DNA from: Erythrobacter sp. SCSIO 43205
GTDB lineage: Bacteria; Pseudomonadota; Alphaproteobacteria; Sphingomonadales; Sphingomonadaceae
Assembly (NCBI RefSeq): GCF_019904235.1
Contig: NZ_CP063202.1
Location: forward strand, 558,001 to 622,000
Length of the DNA stretch: 64,000 bases
Direction: 5' to 3'
Below are positions 16,034-24,231 of the stretch, one piece after another. Under the pieces are notes generated by a model. It searched no databases and was not told the DNA's origin. It saw nothing but the letters and a program-made list of their open reading frames with translations. The first letter of the stretch is position 1; each line of letters starts with the position of its first letter. The position numbers and the translations under genes were made by a program.

Positions 16034-17389
16034 GTGCTCGGGATTCTTGGGTTGCTTGCAGGGATTTCCCTGCTGATTTGGCTTGCGCTTCGAGACGTCA
16101 ATATCATCTTTGCCTCGGTCCTTGGCGCAATCCTCGTGATCGTGACCAACGGCCTGCCTTTTGCTGAAAGCCTAACGCAAAGCTTCCTTCTTTCTGACCT
16201 TGGCGCATTCACCTTTGCCGGGCGGTTTTTCTTGCTGTTTGCTGCCGGAGCGGTGTTTGGCAAAGTCATGGGCGATAGCCACGCGGCAACATCGGTGGCT
16301 ATGGCACTGGTGCGATTGCTCGGCGCGCACCGCGCGCTTTGGATCATTGTCCTTGCCTGCGCGCTGCTCACCTATGGCGGGGTGGTGGTTTTCGTGGTGA
16401 TCTTTGCCTCCTATCCGCTTGGTTTGAGGCTGATGAAAGAGGCCAATATTCCCAAACGCCTGTTTTGCGGAGCGCTGGCTTTGGGGGCTGGCACATTCAC
16501 ACTCACCGCGCTTCCCGGCACGCCTTCGATCCAGAATGTCATTCCCACTCTGGCGCTTGGCACCGACCTGTTTGCAGCGCCTCTGCTGGGCTTGTTTGGC
16601 GGCGCAATCATGTTCGTGGTCGGCATGATTTATCTGGAACGCGAACGGGTGAAAGCGGCGGCCAATGGGGAAGGGTTTGAGGCAGGGCCACGCGATGTGA
16701 TCCCTGATTTTGCCGAGATCGAAAAGGACGTGCCGCATCCGCTGCTTGCCGCATTTCCGCTGGTGCTGGTGATTGCGACCATCCTTGCCCCGCGCCTCGC
16801 GCAAAGCGCCGGGGTAGAGGCGGCATGGGTCACTTTTGCCAGTTCACAGCCGATCTTGTGGCCCTCGATGGCGCTGATCTTTGCAAGTGTTGCCGCCGTC
16901 GTGCTCTTCCCGCTGGTACGCAAGAACCCGCTTCAGACCATGGGCCTCGGCACACAGGACGCAATCCTCCCGCTGATGGCGACTGCTGCGGTGATCGGCT
17001 TTGGCGGCGTGGTTGCGCAGACGCAAGGGTTTGCCCTGTTTACCAAGGCCGTGGTCGGGTCCGGCCTGCCGCCGCATCTCTCGGTCTTTGCCGCCTCCAG
17101 CACGGTGGCGGGGATCACCGGCTCTTCTTCTGGCGGGTTGCAGATATTCATGACGACGCTGGCTGAGCCGTTTCTGGCGTTAGGGCTCCATCCCGAAGAG
17201 CTTCACCGCCTCGCCGCAATGGCGAGCGGCGGGCTGGATTCGCTTCCCCATTGCGGCGCGGTGATCGCCATGCTCACCATCACCCAGCTGACCCATCGTC
17301 AGGCTTATAAGGATGTGTTTGTCGTGACTGTACTCGTGCCTATCCTCGCGACATTGGCGGCGACGGGGCTCGCCATGGGGATGAGTTAG
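16034..17389 (+). CDS. GntP family permease
   Basis: A 451-residue inner-membrane transporter of the GntP (gluconate/H+ symporter) family, whose members import gluconate, related sugar acids or hydroxybutyrate-type acids. About 12 hydrophobic segments are visible. Family-like features are the early LRDVNIIFASVLGA block, ALPGTPSIQNVIPT in the middle, and the late ASSTVAGITGSSSGGLQI and SGGLDSLPHCGAVI segments. The start is GTG at 16034 after a GAGGGGGGAG site. No kinase or catabolic gene is nearby, so the substrate cannot be named. It ends 70 bases before a bidirectional terminator. Confidence 0.86.
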   Translation: MLGILGLLAGISLLIWLALRDVNIIFASVLGAILVIVTNGLPFAESLTQSFLLSDLGAFTFAGRFFLLFAAGAVFGKVMGDSHAATSVAMALVRLLGAHRALWIIVLACALLTYGGVVVFVVIFASYPLGLRLMKEANIPKRLFCGALALGAGTFTLTALPGTPSIQNVIPTLALGTDLFAAPLLGLFGGAIMFVVGMIYLERERVKAAANGEGFEAGPRDVIPDFAEIEKDVPHPLLAAFPLVLVIATILAPRLAQSAGVEAAWVTFASSQPILWPSMALIFASVAAVVLFPLVRKNPLQTMGLGTQDAILPLMATAAVIGFGGVVAQTQGFALFTKAVVGSGLPPHLSVFAASSTVAGITGSSSGGLQIFMTTLAEPFLALGLHPEELHRLAAMASGGLDSLPHCGAVIAMLTITQLTHRQAYKDVFVVTVLVPILATLAATGLAMGMS

Positions 17390-17456
17390 GGGTTCTCTAC
17401 ACAGCCAATCTCCAGCGCGCCCACTACCACGAAAAGCGAGGCGCACACGCCATATG

Positions 17457-17494
17457 AAAAAGCCGCCCGACACGGCATAGTGCGGGCGGCCTTT
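17457..17494. terminator. bidirectional rho-independent terminator
   Basis: GCCGCCCG at 17462-17469 pairs with CGGGCGGC at 17483-17490. The minus-strand reading ends in five T residues. It lies between the convergent GntP permease gene (+) and the gene ending at 17517 (-). Confidence 0.78.
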
Positions 17495-17516
17495 CAATGG
17501 TTTGAGAGAGGTTTAC

Positions 17517-17999
17517 CTATCGCGACAGGTCATCGCTGTTACGCTCTGCCGGGTTCCAGTCTTTTTGCAGCACGGGCTCCACCCTGCCGCCACCCTTGGG
17601 GCCGAACGCATAGTCAGAGGCGCTGGGCTCTGGCTCCTGCTGCAAGGTGTAAGGCTTTGCGCTGGTGCCGGTGCTGACCTGTGTCTTCACCTGCGTGTTC
17701 GTGTCGCCAGATGTGTCGTCGCCTTGGTCCAGACCGAAAACATCGCGGACCTTGTCGACAATATCGCTCATCACGCCCGAATTGGGGGTGAGCGATGCGA
17801 TCAGCTCGCCCGGTGTCTGCTCGCCCAGGCGCTTTGAATTTGATCCATCACTGGCATTTGCCGCATCACCATCGCGATAGGTCGTCTCCATCGGTCCGGT
17901 GCGATCGGGCTCCAGCGCATTGCTGCCTTTGGTCAGCGTGATGTTGCGGCTGTCGCCTGTCGGGAAATGGCCTTTGATCGGATTGTCGTCCAGTGCCAT
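17517..17999 (-). CDS. hypothetical hydrophilic protein
   Basis: A 160-residue protein with no signal peptide or membrane segment and a composition dominated by Gly, Ser, Thr, Asp, Asn and Gln. It is probably largely disordered; a short amphipathic stretch around GVMSDIVDKVRDVFGLD could be a helix. No domain is recognised. The ATG at 17999 follows a GGAGACATT site. It is divergent from nrdB, from which about 290 bases separate it, and convergent with the GntP permease gene. The coding call rests on a complete frame, the start site and the terminator behind it. Confidence 0.6.
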   Translation of the reverse strand: MALDDNPIKGHFPTGDSRNITLTKGSNALEPDRTGPMETTYRDGDAANASDGSNSKRLGEQTPGELIASLTPNSGVMSDIVDKVRDVFGLDQGDDTSGDTNTQVKTQVSTGTSAKPYTLQQEPEPSASDYAFGPKGGGRVEPVLQKDWNPAERNSDDLSR

Positions 18000-18167
18000 G
18001 GAATGTCTCCTCGGGTTCGTGTTTGCTCAGGCGCCACTTCAAAAAGCGGGGGGAGCGGCGCGGGTTCACTTAACTAATGGGCGAAGGCTGCTGATCGTTC
18101 CAAATTGGCGAGAGTTGCGCTCAATGCGCGTTAAGTTGATGCAAAGGCTGCAAGAGGTGATCGCAAG

Positions 18168-18257
18168 GACTCAATTCGACTCAGTTTCTGCACGGTTTAT
18201 CCCCACCGAATCATCTCCCCTTGCCTTCGAATTCGAACCTTGTTCACCTATATAGGT
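18168..18257. promoter_or_regulatory. nrdB upstream control region
   Basis: Three GANTC sites (18168, 18178, 18208) fall in 45 bases. They are followed by two perfect 12-base palindromes, TTCGAATTCGAA at 18226-18237 and ACCTATATAGGT at 18246-18257, with centres exactly 20 bases apart. ATTC-N7-GTTC at 18231-18245 is one mismatch from the alphaproteobacterial LexA box. The second palindrome includes a -10-like TATATA. The nrdB start is 30 bases beyond. Confidence 0.5.
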
Positions 18258-18286
18258 CAGCCACACCAGAAACAGGGATACACAAG

Positions 18287-19327
18287 ATGTCGTTGCTCGA
18301 AGCCCGTAACACCTACAAGCCGTTCGAATATCCCTGGGCGTACGATTTCTGGAAGCGTCAGCAGCAGATCCACTGGATGCCTGAGGAAGTGCCACTGGGC
18401 GAAGACTGCCGCGACTGGGCGCAAAAAATCACCGAGCATGAGCGCAACCTGCTCACGCAAATCTTCCGTTTCTTCACTCAGGCCGATGTTGAGGTGCAGG
18501 ATTGCTACCACGACAAATATGGCCGCGTGTTCAAACCGACTGAGGTGAAGATGATGCTCACCGCCTTCTCCAACATGGAGACGGTGCACATCGCCGCTTA
18601 TTCGCACCTTCTGGACACCATCGGTATGCCCGAAAGCGAATATGCCGCCTTCCTCGAATATGAGGAAATGGCCGACAAGCACAATTATATGCACCAATTC
18701 GGCGTCGACACGGACGAAGACATCGCCCGCACGCTCGCCATGTTTGGCGGCTTTACCGAAGGGCTTCAGCTGTTCGCATCCTTCGCCATGCTGATGAACT
18801 TCCCGCGCTTCAACAAGATGAAAGGCATGGGTCAAATCGTGTCGTGGTCGGTGCGCGATGAAAGCCTGCACTGCGAAGGCATCATCAAGATGTTCCACAC
18901 CTTCTGCGAAGAGCGTCAGTGCCTGACCAAAGCGGTGAAAGAAGATATCATCGACATCTGTCAGAAAACCGTGCGCCTCGAAGATGCGTTCATCGATCTG
19001 GCGTTCGAGATGGGCCCGGTTGAAGGCATGACCGCCAAGGATATCAAGAAATACATCCGCTACATCGCCGACTGGCGTTTGGGTCAGCTAGGCCTGCAGC
19101 CGATCTACATGATCGAAGATCACCCGCTGCCATGGCTCAGCCCGCTGTTGAACGGTGTCGAGCACGCCAACTTCTTCGAAACCCGCGCGACCGAATATTC
19201 CAAAGGCGCAACCAAAGGCGACTGGAACGACGTATGGTCAAGCTTTGACAAGCGTCAAAAGGCAAAAGCCGCGAATGAAGAAGCGCCTGAGGATGCCGGC
19301 CCGGATATGTTTGAAGCGGCGGAGTAG
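18287..19327 (+). CDS. nrdB: ribonucleoside-diphosphate reductase, beta subunit
   Basis: The small, radical-generating subunit of class I ribonucleotide reductase. From the ATG at 18287 it has 346 residues, close to the norm. Di-iron ligands can be read in the helices QADVEVQDCYH, FSNMETVHIAAYSHLL (Glu and His, with the Tyr that normally carries the radical), EEMADKHNYM, FTEGLQLF and DESLHCEG. The C-terminal tail is acidic (PEDAGPDMFEAAE) and would dock on NrdA. An earlier in-frame start at 18221 would place coding sequence over the palindromes and is rejected. nrdA is 3.2 kb upstream in the same direction, with three genes on + and one on - between. Confidence 0.94.
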   Translation: MSLLEARNTYKPFEYPWAYDFWKRQQQIHWMPEEVPLGEDCRDWAQKITEHERNLLTQIFRFFTQADVEVQDCYHDKYGRVFKPTEVKMMLTAFSNMETVHIAAYSHLLDTIGMPESEYAAFLEYEEMADKHNYMHQFGVDTDEDIARTLAMFGGFTEGLQLFASFAMLMNFPRFNKMKGMGQIVSWSVRDESLHCEGIIKMFHTFCEERQCLTKAVKEDIIDICQKTVRLEDAFIDLAFEMGPVEGMTAKDIKKYIRYIADWRLGQLGLQPIYMIEDHPLPWLSPLLNGVEHANFFETRATEYSKGATKGDWNDVWSSFDKRQKAKAANEEAPEDAGPDMFEAAE

Positions 19328-19350
19328 GGGCTGCCTAGTCCTGTAGCAAA

Positions 19351-20529
19351 TTGGTTGATCCAAAGTTCTCAATTTTACTTGGAGCCGGTGCCTCAAAGGA
19401 TGCGGGTCTTCCAGATGCCTTTGAGCTAACGAACGAAGTTTATAAAGACCTCCTAAAACGAAAATCGGAGCAGGCTAAACTATTTGCGATTGTCGTATCC
19501 AAATTGATACTTCGAAACGCGCGCAAGGGTGGATCGCCGTTTGCTAGAGTAAACATCGAAGATGTTTATGACGCCCTGAAAAGACTCGTGAATCGGGATC
19601 AAGATCCATTAGCAGAATTCGTGGCGGGCTGGGATGCCTCACTTTTGGGCGTCACTGGACGCATAGATGCGGAGAAGATTATTCGCTCCGTCCTCTCGTC
19701 TGCTACAATAGCAAACGACCGCCGCTTGGATCGTGGCTCCAGTCTTAAAATCGACAATTGGAAATTGGGTCGGGCTGCTGAGGAACTTGAGGCAGCGTTC
19801 AACTCAGGAACCGACGAGTTGAGAGGTGCGTCGTTAGAGCCTTTTTTGGAGACCCTTATTCGGCTCCTCGATGTCGAAGAAGCTCCCACTAACTATCTCG
19901 AAGAATTCCTCATTCGGCACGCCGATAAAGCGCAGTGTCTCGCAACCTTGAACTACGACTTGCTAGTGGAGGCGGCACTCACCAAATCGGGCAGGAAATA
20001 TGACTTGGGTCTCACTAAATGGAATGATTTCAGATATGTGAGATTCCATGGTCGAGCGTTAAAGCTAATGAAGCTGCACGGATCGACAAATTGGGTCTTA
20101 CGTAACGACGACGAAATAGTTTTCTCCGAAGACGTCAAAGGGCGTTTCATGCGAAAAGGTATGATATTTGGAGGGCAATCTGACAAACTTGTACCTCATG
20201 GACCATTCTTGCACCTAAGACATGAGTTTTACAAAGCCATGAGGCAGTCTTCTTACTTGTTGGTTATTGGGTATTCATATGGAGATATCCATCTCAATGC
20301 CTTGATCAGGTCTTGGGTGTCGACAAGAAAAAATGGCAAGCTGATAAACGTTGATCCGGGAGGATTTAGGGGCAGTCACGACATTTATCGTGGGATGCTA
20401 GAATTTGACAAGGATGGGAATTTAAAAAAGCGTCGCATAGAAATTAAAGAGATAAAAAAAGGCTTTGCAGAGGCGCTCGATGACATTTCGGAAGCCCTAT
20501 CAACTCCGCCGGAATTTGCTCCCACCTAA
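19351..20529 (+). CDS. SIR2-like domain protein (putative NADase, defence-type)
   Basis: A 392-residue single-domain protein of the SIR2-like family (SIR2_2), whose members often serve in anti-phage defence by degrading NAD+. Motifs seen: the NAD-binding LLGAGASKDAGLP at residues 9-21, TLNYD near residue 200, KLHGSTNW near 240 with the likely catalytic His, and VIGYSYGDIH near 305. No membrane, TIR, helicase or Argonaute partner is encoded nearby. The start is TTG at 19351, just after an in-frame stop at 19336. The gene is clearly AT-richer than its neighbours and is followed by a repeat cluster, consistent with horizontal acquisition. It begins 24 bases after nrdB. Confidence 0.8.
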   Translation: MVDPKFSILLGAGASKDAGLPDAFELTNEVYKDLLKRKSEQAKLFAIVVSKLILRNARKGGSPFARVNIEDVYDALKRLVNRDQDPLAEFVAGWDASLLGVTGRIDAEKIIRSVLSSATIANDRRLDRGSSLKIDNWKLGRAAEELEAAFNSGTDELRGASLEPFLETLIRLLDVEEAPTNYLEEFLIRHADKAQCLATLNYDLLVEAALTKSGRKYDLGLTKWNDFRYVRFHGRALKLMKLHGSTNWVLRNDDEIVFSEDVKGRFMRKGMIFGGQSDKLVPHGPFLHLRHEFYKAMRQSSYLLVIGYSYGDIHLNALIRSWVSTRKNGKLINVDPGGFRGSHDIYRGMLEFDKDGNLKKRRIEIKEIKKGFAEALDDISEALSTPPEFAPT

Positions 20530-20670
20530 AATTCCCCCTCAACACCAAACATTCCGCCTTCCGCCACGCCGATCTGCCAGTTCTTCGGCGAGCATCACCT
20601 CGCCCACATTCGCACCGATTGTGAATCCAGTTTGTTAACAGGGCCTAAGTCATGTGCTGACAGCTAATTT

Positions 20671-21008
20671 CCCCTCCCGCTTGCGGGAGGGGTTAGGGGT
20701 GGGCTTGGCTTGGTCGGAGACCTTGGGAAAATGCCGAAGGGTCGAGGGTGCCCACCCCGTTGCGACTAGCAAGCAAGCTTGCAAGTCTCACTGCCCCTCC
20801 CGCAAGCGAGAGGGGTGAGGGGAAAGTGCCCACCCTGCTGCGACTAAACTCACCCTGAAACGAGTTCAGGGCTCGCTAAGTCTTGCTATCCCTCCCGCGG
20901 GCGGGAGGGATGAAGGGAAGCGACCGCCCCGTGCGACAGAAATAGCCCACCCCGTGCGACTAGGCAGCAAGCTGCCAAGTCTTCCGACCCTCCCGCTTGC
21001 GGGAGGGT
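20671..21008. repeat. cluster of four GC-rich hairpin repeats
   Basis: Four near-identical hairpins, CCCCTCCCGC-tt-GCGGGAGGGG or variants, lie at 20671-20692, 20794-20815, 20888-20911 and 20987-21008. They share a flank of the form CCCACCCCGTTGCGACTAG ... GCAAGTCT before the stem. A fifth copy is at 52958. The stretch 20530-21011 holds no gene. The last hairpin lies directly behind the DUF559 gene and could act as its terminator. Confidence 0.85.
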
Positions 21009-21011
21009 TCT

Positions 21012-21368
21012 TTATGAGCCGCGCATCTCTTCGATCTTCAAGCGGATTGTTTTGATGACCCCTTCGATGTTCTCATGCACATCTGCGTTGGTGAAACGCA
21101 GGACGATGTAGCCCTCGGCTTTCATCCACTGATCGCGAACCACATCCCGCTCAGGCGCGACATCGTGGCTGTACCCGTCGAGTTCGATCACCAGCTTTAG
21201 CTCACGGCAGAGGAAATCGGCGTAATATGGGCCAACTGGCATTTGGCGGCTGAATTTTGCGCCTTGCTGGCTGCGGGAGAGGTGTTCCCATAGGATGCGC
21301 TCGGCGGGTGTTGCTTCGCGACGTAAAGTGCGCGCGCGGTTTGTGTTTCGGGGGCGCCATTCAGGCAT
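21012..21368 (-). CDS. DUF559 domain protein (Vsr-like endonuclease fold)
   Basis: A 118-residue protein of the DUF559 family, related to very-short-patch-repair (Vsr) and restriction-type endonucleases. Seen: ARTLRREATPAERILW with the conserved N-terminal helix, GAKFSRQMPVGPYYADFLC (the PxD-like core with the Asp of YYADF), LVIELDGYSH (ExDG block) and a terminal VLRF strand. Such proteins are often encoded singly next to mobile or repeat DNA; a nuclease role is inferred from the fold. It is bordered by the repeat cluster on one side and a secreted protein gene on the other. Confidence 0.85.
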   Translation of the reverse strand: MPEWRPRNTNRARTLRREATPAERILWEHLSRSQQGAKFSRQMPVGPYYADFLCRELKLVIELDGYSHDVAPERDVVRDQWMKAEGYIVLRFTNADVHENIEGVIKTIRLKIEEMRGS

Positions 21369-21403
21369 TTATGGATGATGGCTCATAGGTTAGGCTCACC
21401 CCC

Positions 21404-22372
21404 CTACCGATATTCGCCCTTCTCATAGGCCGTCACAACGCCGGGGCTTGGGACGCGGCAGGTGCTGGGGGCGTCGAAGAAATAGAGGCAGGCGGGGCGA
21501 CCGTCGCGATATTCCACTCTCACCGATCCGTTGGAGGGATTGCCCATCTGGTTGAAGCGGTAGCGCGCGTTGATCGAGAGGGGGCGGCCGGCGGCGTCTT
21601 TGCGGGTCACCGACACGTTCGACACGCTGCCGCGCATATAGCGATTGAACATCCACCCGCGCGAATTTTCCGCGATCAGTGCGTCAACCAGCTTGCCATA
21701 ATTGGACGGGACATACGCGCCCCCGCCGCCTCTGGTCGAGGCGAGCGTCGCACCGTTGGATAGGCGCAAGGGTGCGCTGCCTGACCCGAACCTTTGCAGG
21801 TTCGCCTGAAACCGTTTGAGCGCGGCGCTGGTGCACGAATTCTGGCTGAGCAGTAGGTCCATATCGCCTCGCGCGGCGAGCGCGACATCGGTCATTCGCC
21901 GCGTTTGCGCGCCCGGATCGCCGCCCTGCGGGATGATGGAGCCAAGGATTTCGCGCGATTGTTTGGCCTCCAGTCGGCTTGAAATCGCCATGAGCGCAGG
22001 ATCAGCATAGCGGCCCGTGCCATAGGTTTGATATTGCCCGCAGGTGCGGCTGACTTCGACGCCGAAGCCGTTACGCGTCACCCGATCCGCGACGCATCGC
22101 TGCGCGGTGATTTCAACCTTGTTGGCTGGCAAAGAGCGCGGGCATTTGCGCGAAAAGGCGTCGATGTAATTTTGCAAAAGGAAGGCATAGGAGTTTCCCT
22201 CCGGCTCCATCCGCGCATTGGCAAAATCGCCAAGATAAATCGCCTGAACTTCGCTTTCGTAATTGAGCCCGCCGACATTCAGGCTGCCCGAACCAAGCCC
22301 TGATTGCGCAGAAAGACTGCCAAGGCCAATGCTCGCGGCAAGACCAATGGCAATAGTTGCTGAAAAACGCAT
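21404..22372 (-). CDS. exported hypothetical protein
   Basis: A 322-residue protein with a signal peptide (start MRFSATIAIG; cleavage near SLSAQ). The mature part has several cysteines (KCPRSL, AQRCVAD, SRTCGQY, QNSCTSA, PACLYF, PSTCRV) that may pair as disulfides, so it is probably periplasmic. No family is recognised. The ATG at 22372 starts the signal peptide directly; an in-frame ATG 18 bases upstream is less likely. It lies alone on the minus strand, divergent from the DUF1294 gene, with about 125 bases between them. Confidence 0.7.
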   Translation of the reverse strand: MRFSATIAIGLAASIGLGSLSAQSGLGSGSLNVGGLNYESEVQAIYLGDFANARMEPEGNSYAFLLQNYIDAFSRKCPRSLPANKVEITAQRCVADRVTRNGFGVEVSRTCGQYQTYGTGRYADPALMAISSRLEAKQSREILGSIIPQGGDPGAQTRRMTDVALAARGDMDLLLSQNSCTSAALKRFQANLQRFGSGSAPLRLSNGATLASTRGGGGAYVPSNYGKLVDALIAENSRGWMFNRYMRGSVSNVSVTRKDAAGRPLSINARYRFNQMGNPSNGSVRVEYRDGRPACLYFFDAPSTCRVPSPGVVTAYEKGEYR

Positions 22373-22498
22373 TTGATTATCCCCCCACATTGCCCGATGA
22401 TGGATACCGCATCATTGCACCAAGCAAAAGGTTTGAATTGCGGGCGTGAAATTTGAGGGATTTATTATTCGGACAGTTTTGCAGTCTATTTGTCGCAA

Positions 22499-22795
22499 AT
22501 GGACGATTTTCATTGGCTGCTGACCCCGGCAAACATCATCACCGCGCTGGTCGCGATCAACTTTGCAAGCTTTGCAGCGTTCGGGATAGACAAGGCGCTG
22601 GCTGAAAATCGGGCGCGGCGGATTTCTGAGGCGACATTGCTCAATCTCGCCTTCTTTGGCGGCATTGGCGGCGCCTATGCCGCGCGCGCGCTTTTTCGGC
22701 ACAAGACCCGCAAACAACCCTTCAACCGCCACTTGCACACCATTGCATTCTTACAGCTTTTGGCAGCGGTGTTTGCGCTTGTATTCTCCTGGTAG
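22499..22795 (+). CDS. DUF1294 membrane protein
   Basis: A 98-residue protein matching DUF1294: membrane segments at about residues 12-30 and 77-95, and the conserved middle block FGIDKALAENRARRISEATLL, then FFGGIGGAYAA and FRHKTRKQPF. Family members are small inner-membrane proteins of unknown role. Start at ATG 22499; a TTG nine bases upstream is possible. It is monocistronic. A 25-base element also found at 52724 and an FNR-type box lie behind it. Confidence 0.82.
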   Translation: MDDFHWLLTPANIITALVAINFASFAAFGIDKALAENRARRISEATLLNLAFFGGIGGAYAARALFRHKTRKQPFNRHLHTIAFLQLLAAVFALVFSW

Positions 22796-22911
22796 GGACG
22801 CCTTTCCTACAACGGCCCGCGCAAGCTAATTCCGCCGGCATGACGCAGCCTCTCATCCTCAGTCTTTTTGCCCGCAGATCAGGCCCCCTGCGCCCCAACA
22901 GATTTTCCGCC

Positions 22912-22936
22912 TCTGGACACTGTCTCAAGTGTCTCA
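22912..22936 (+). repeat. 25-base dispersed element, copy 1
   Basis: TCTGGACACTGTCTCAAGT followed by GTCTCA. It matches the reverse complement of 52724-52748 at 24 of 25 positions. It contains a direct repeat of TGTCTCA with 9-base spacing, a layout usual for a protein-binding site. Confidence 0.7.
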
Positions 22937-22968
22937 AAATGTGGTTTTTCGCGTGAGTTTTCATGGGA

Positions 22969-22982
22969 TTGATCCAGATCAA
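22969..22982. promoter_or_regulatory. FNR/FixK-type box before the YdcH-like gene
   Basis: TTGATCCAGATCAA is a perfect TTGAT-N4-ATCAA dyad. Its centre (22975.5) lies about 30 bases before a -10-like TAGCCT at 23005-23010, which fits class II activation near -41.5. The gene start follows 60 bases after the box. Confidence 0.7.
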
Positions 22983-23041
22983 TTTCCTGCACATCGCGCG
23001 GGCGTAGCCTCGTGACACACTACGAAAAGGAAGCACCATCC

Positions 23042-23296
23042 ATGTCACAGCACACACCCAATGAGCTCACCGAAATCTTCAAACGCGACCGCGAGCTAAT
23101 GACCAAACTTAAAGCTTCAGACGCGCACTTTGCCCGGCTTGCCGATAAGTATCATGAGGTGAATCGCGAAGTGCACCGGATTGAAGCGGAAACCGAGGCG
23201 GCGAGCGATGAACGCTTTGAAACGCTCAAGAAAGAACGTCTTGCGCTGCTCGATCAGATCACCGCAATTGTGACCAAGGCGCGCGAGGCGGCGTAG
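23042..23296 (+). CDS. YdcH (DUF465) family protein
   Basis: An 84-residue helical, highly charged protein of the YdcH/DUF465 family: FKRDRELMTKLKASDAHFARL, ADKYHEVNREVHRIEAE, and a closing LKKERLALLDQI helix. Members are small coiled-coil cytoplasmic proteins, often stress-linked, with no defined biochemical role. The ATG at 23042 follows GGAAGC; one 30 bases upstream is less likely. An FNR/FixK-type box in front predicts induction under low oxygen. A second, divergent relative at 24616 has the same type of box. Confidence 0.85.
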   Translation: MSQHTPNELTEIFKRDRELMTKLKASDAHFARLADKYHEVNREVHRIEAETEAASDERFETLKKERLALLDQITAIVTKAREAA

Positions 23297-23409
23297 TCGC
23301 TAGCGGTGGCTCACGAGCCCCTTTGGCAAGGGCTCTTGCAGATTTTCGGGAACGCTTTGCCCTCTTCGCCCATTGATACGGCAAATTACGAGGAAAAAGG
23401 GCCCGCCCA

Positions 23410-23694
23410 ATGAACCGTTCGCTAACCAATGCGCCGCTTGCCGCTTTGATCGCTGCACCGCTTTTGCTCGGTCTGGCCGCGTGCAACACTGAACCCGAAG
23501 TCGTCGAAGAGGCGCCTGTCGATGAAAGCACCATTGTCGATGCAACCGCACCGGGCGTGGGCGCTGGCAATCCGGAAGGGGATGCAGAGCCCTCGACCGC
23601 GGTGCCGGGTGAAGATGTCTATGGCGACAAACAGATGGAAGAGCCCGAGCCACCCTCCGGTGCAGAGGCCACCAATGACATTGAAGCGGGGTAA
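23410..23694 (+). CDS. small acidic lipoprotein
   Basis: A 94-residue predicted lipoprotein: hydrophobic signal to residue 24 and lipobox LAAC with Cys25. The mature part is strongly acidic (many Glu, Asp, Pro) and disordered-looking. No known family. The ATG is preceded by AGGAAAAAGGG. It is the first of three similar short lipoproteins on this strand (next at 23758 and 24232), all lying between two YdcH-like genes. The clustered layout suggests related function or ancestry, though the sequences are too simple to prove homology. Confidence 0.7.
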   Translation: MNRSLTNAPLAALIAAPLLLGLAACNTEPEVVEEAPVDESTIVDATAPGVGAGNPEGDAEPSTAVPGEDVYGDKQMEEPEPPSGAEATNDIEAG

Positions 23695-23757
23695 CGTCCC
23701 AAAGGCAGCCCGGTAAATACCCCCGGATACCGTGCTCCATCAACGAAGGAATTGATC

Positions 23758-24069
23758 ATGAACGTCCCATTTCGCAAATCCGACCTCGCCCTTGCCACTG
23801 TGATGGCCGCTGGTCTGGCGGTTGGCCTTGGCGGATGCACCAGCGAATCCGAAAGCGCGAACGCAGGGCCCGATGATCGTCCGGAAAGCCCATATGATGC
23901 GGCGCAAGGCGGCGACCTTTCTGGCGATGAAATCGCTGAGGCGGCTCCCGGCGTTGAAGATGCCGATCCCGAAAGCCAAAGCCCAAGCGAGGCGGATCTT
24001 AACGATGATGAAAATCTCGAAGTCGCAGAGCCGGACGAGATTGACGAAATGCGAGAAGGCGAGGGCTGA
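23758..24069 (+). CDS. small acidic lipoprotein
   Basis: A 103-residue predicted lipoprotein with lipobox LGGC (Cys27) and a mature part almost entirely of acidic and small residues (SESESA, DEIAEAAPGVEDADPES, DNLEVAEPDEIDEM-type runs). The ATG at 23758 follows AAGGAATTG; one at 23752 is less likely. It is the second of three consecutive acidic lipoproteins. There is no domain to name. Such low-complexity acidic tails could bind cations or cell-wall material, but nothing in the sequence proves it. Confidence 0.68.
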   Translation: MNVPFRKSDLALATVMAAGLAVGLGGCTSESESANAGPDDRPESPYDAAQGGDLSGDEIAEAAPGVEDADPESQSPSEADLNDDENLEVAEPDEIDEMREGEG

Positions 24070-24231
24070 ACCTCGCGACACGACCCGTCATCAGTGCATT
24101 TCCCTCCCGTGCACTGATTCAAGGCGCCGCTTCTTCCGGTCTTGCTTTATGCATGACTGAAGAGGCGGCGTAATGTGTTAAGGTAGGGGTCCGAGCGAGA
24201 GCGACCCCGTTCTTTATCAAGGAGAAAATTG

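Noticed and set aside
13021..18257. Tandem NrdR boxes before nrdA and nrdB.
   Set aside because: No pair of 16-base NrdR-type boxes with the usual spacing was seen; ACCTATATAGGT has a different centre.
18221..18286. An earlier nrdB start.
   Set aside because: It would run through the two palindromes and the -10-like element; the family N-terminus fits 18287.
20671..21008. A CRISPR array, because repeats are clustered.
   Set aside because: The units are palindromic hairpins with unequal spacing and related flanks, no regular spacers and no cas genes.
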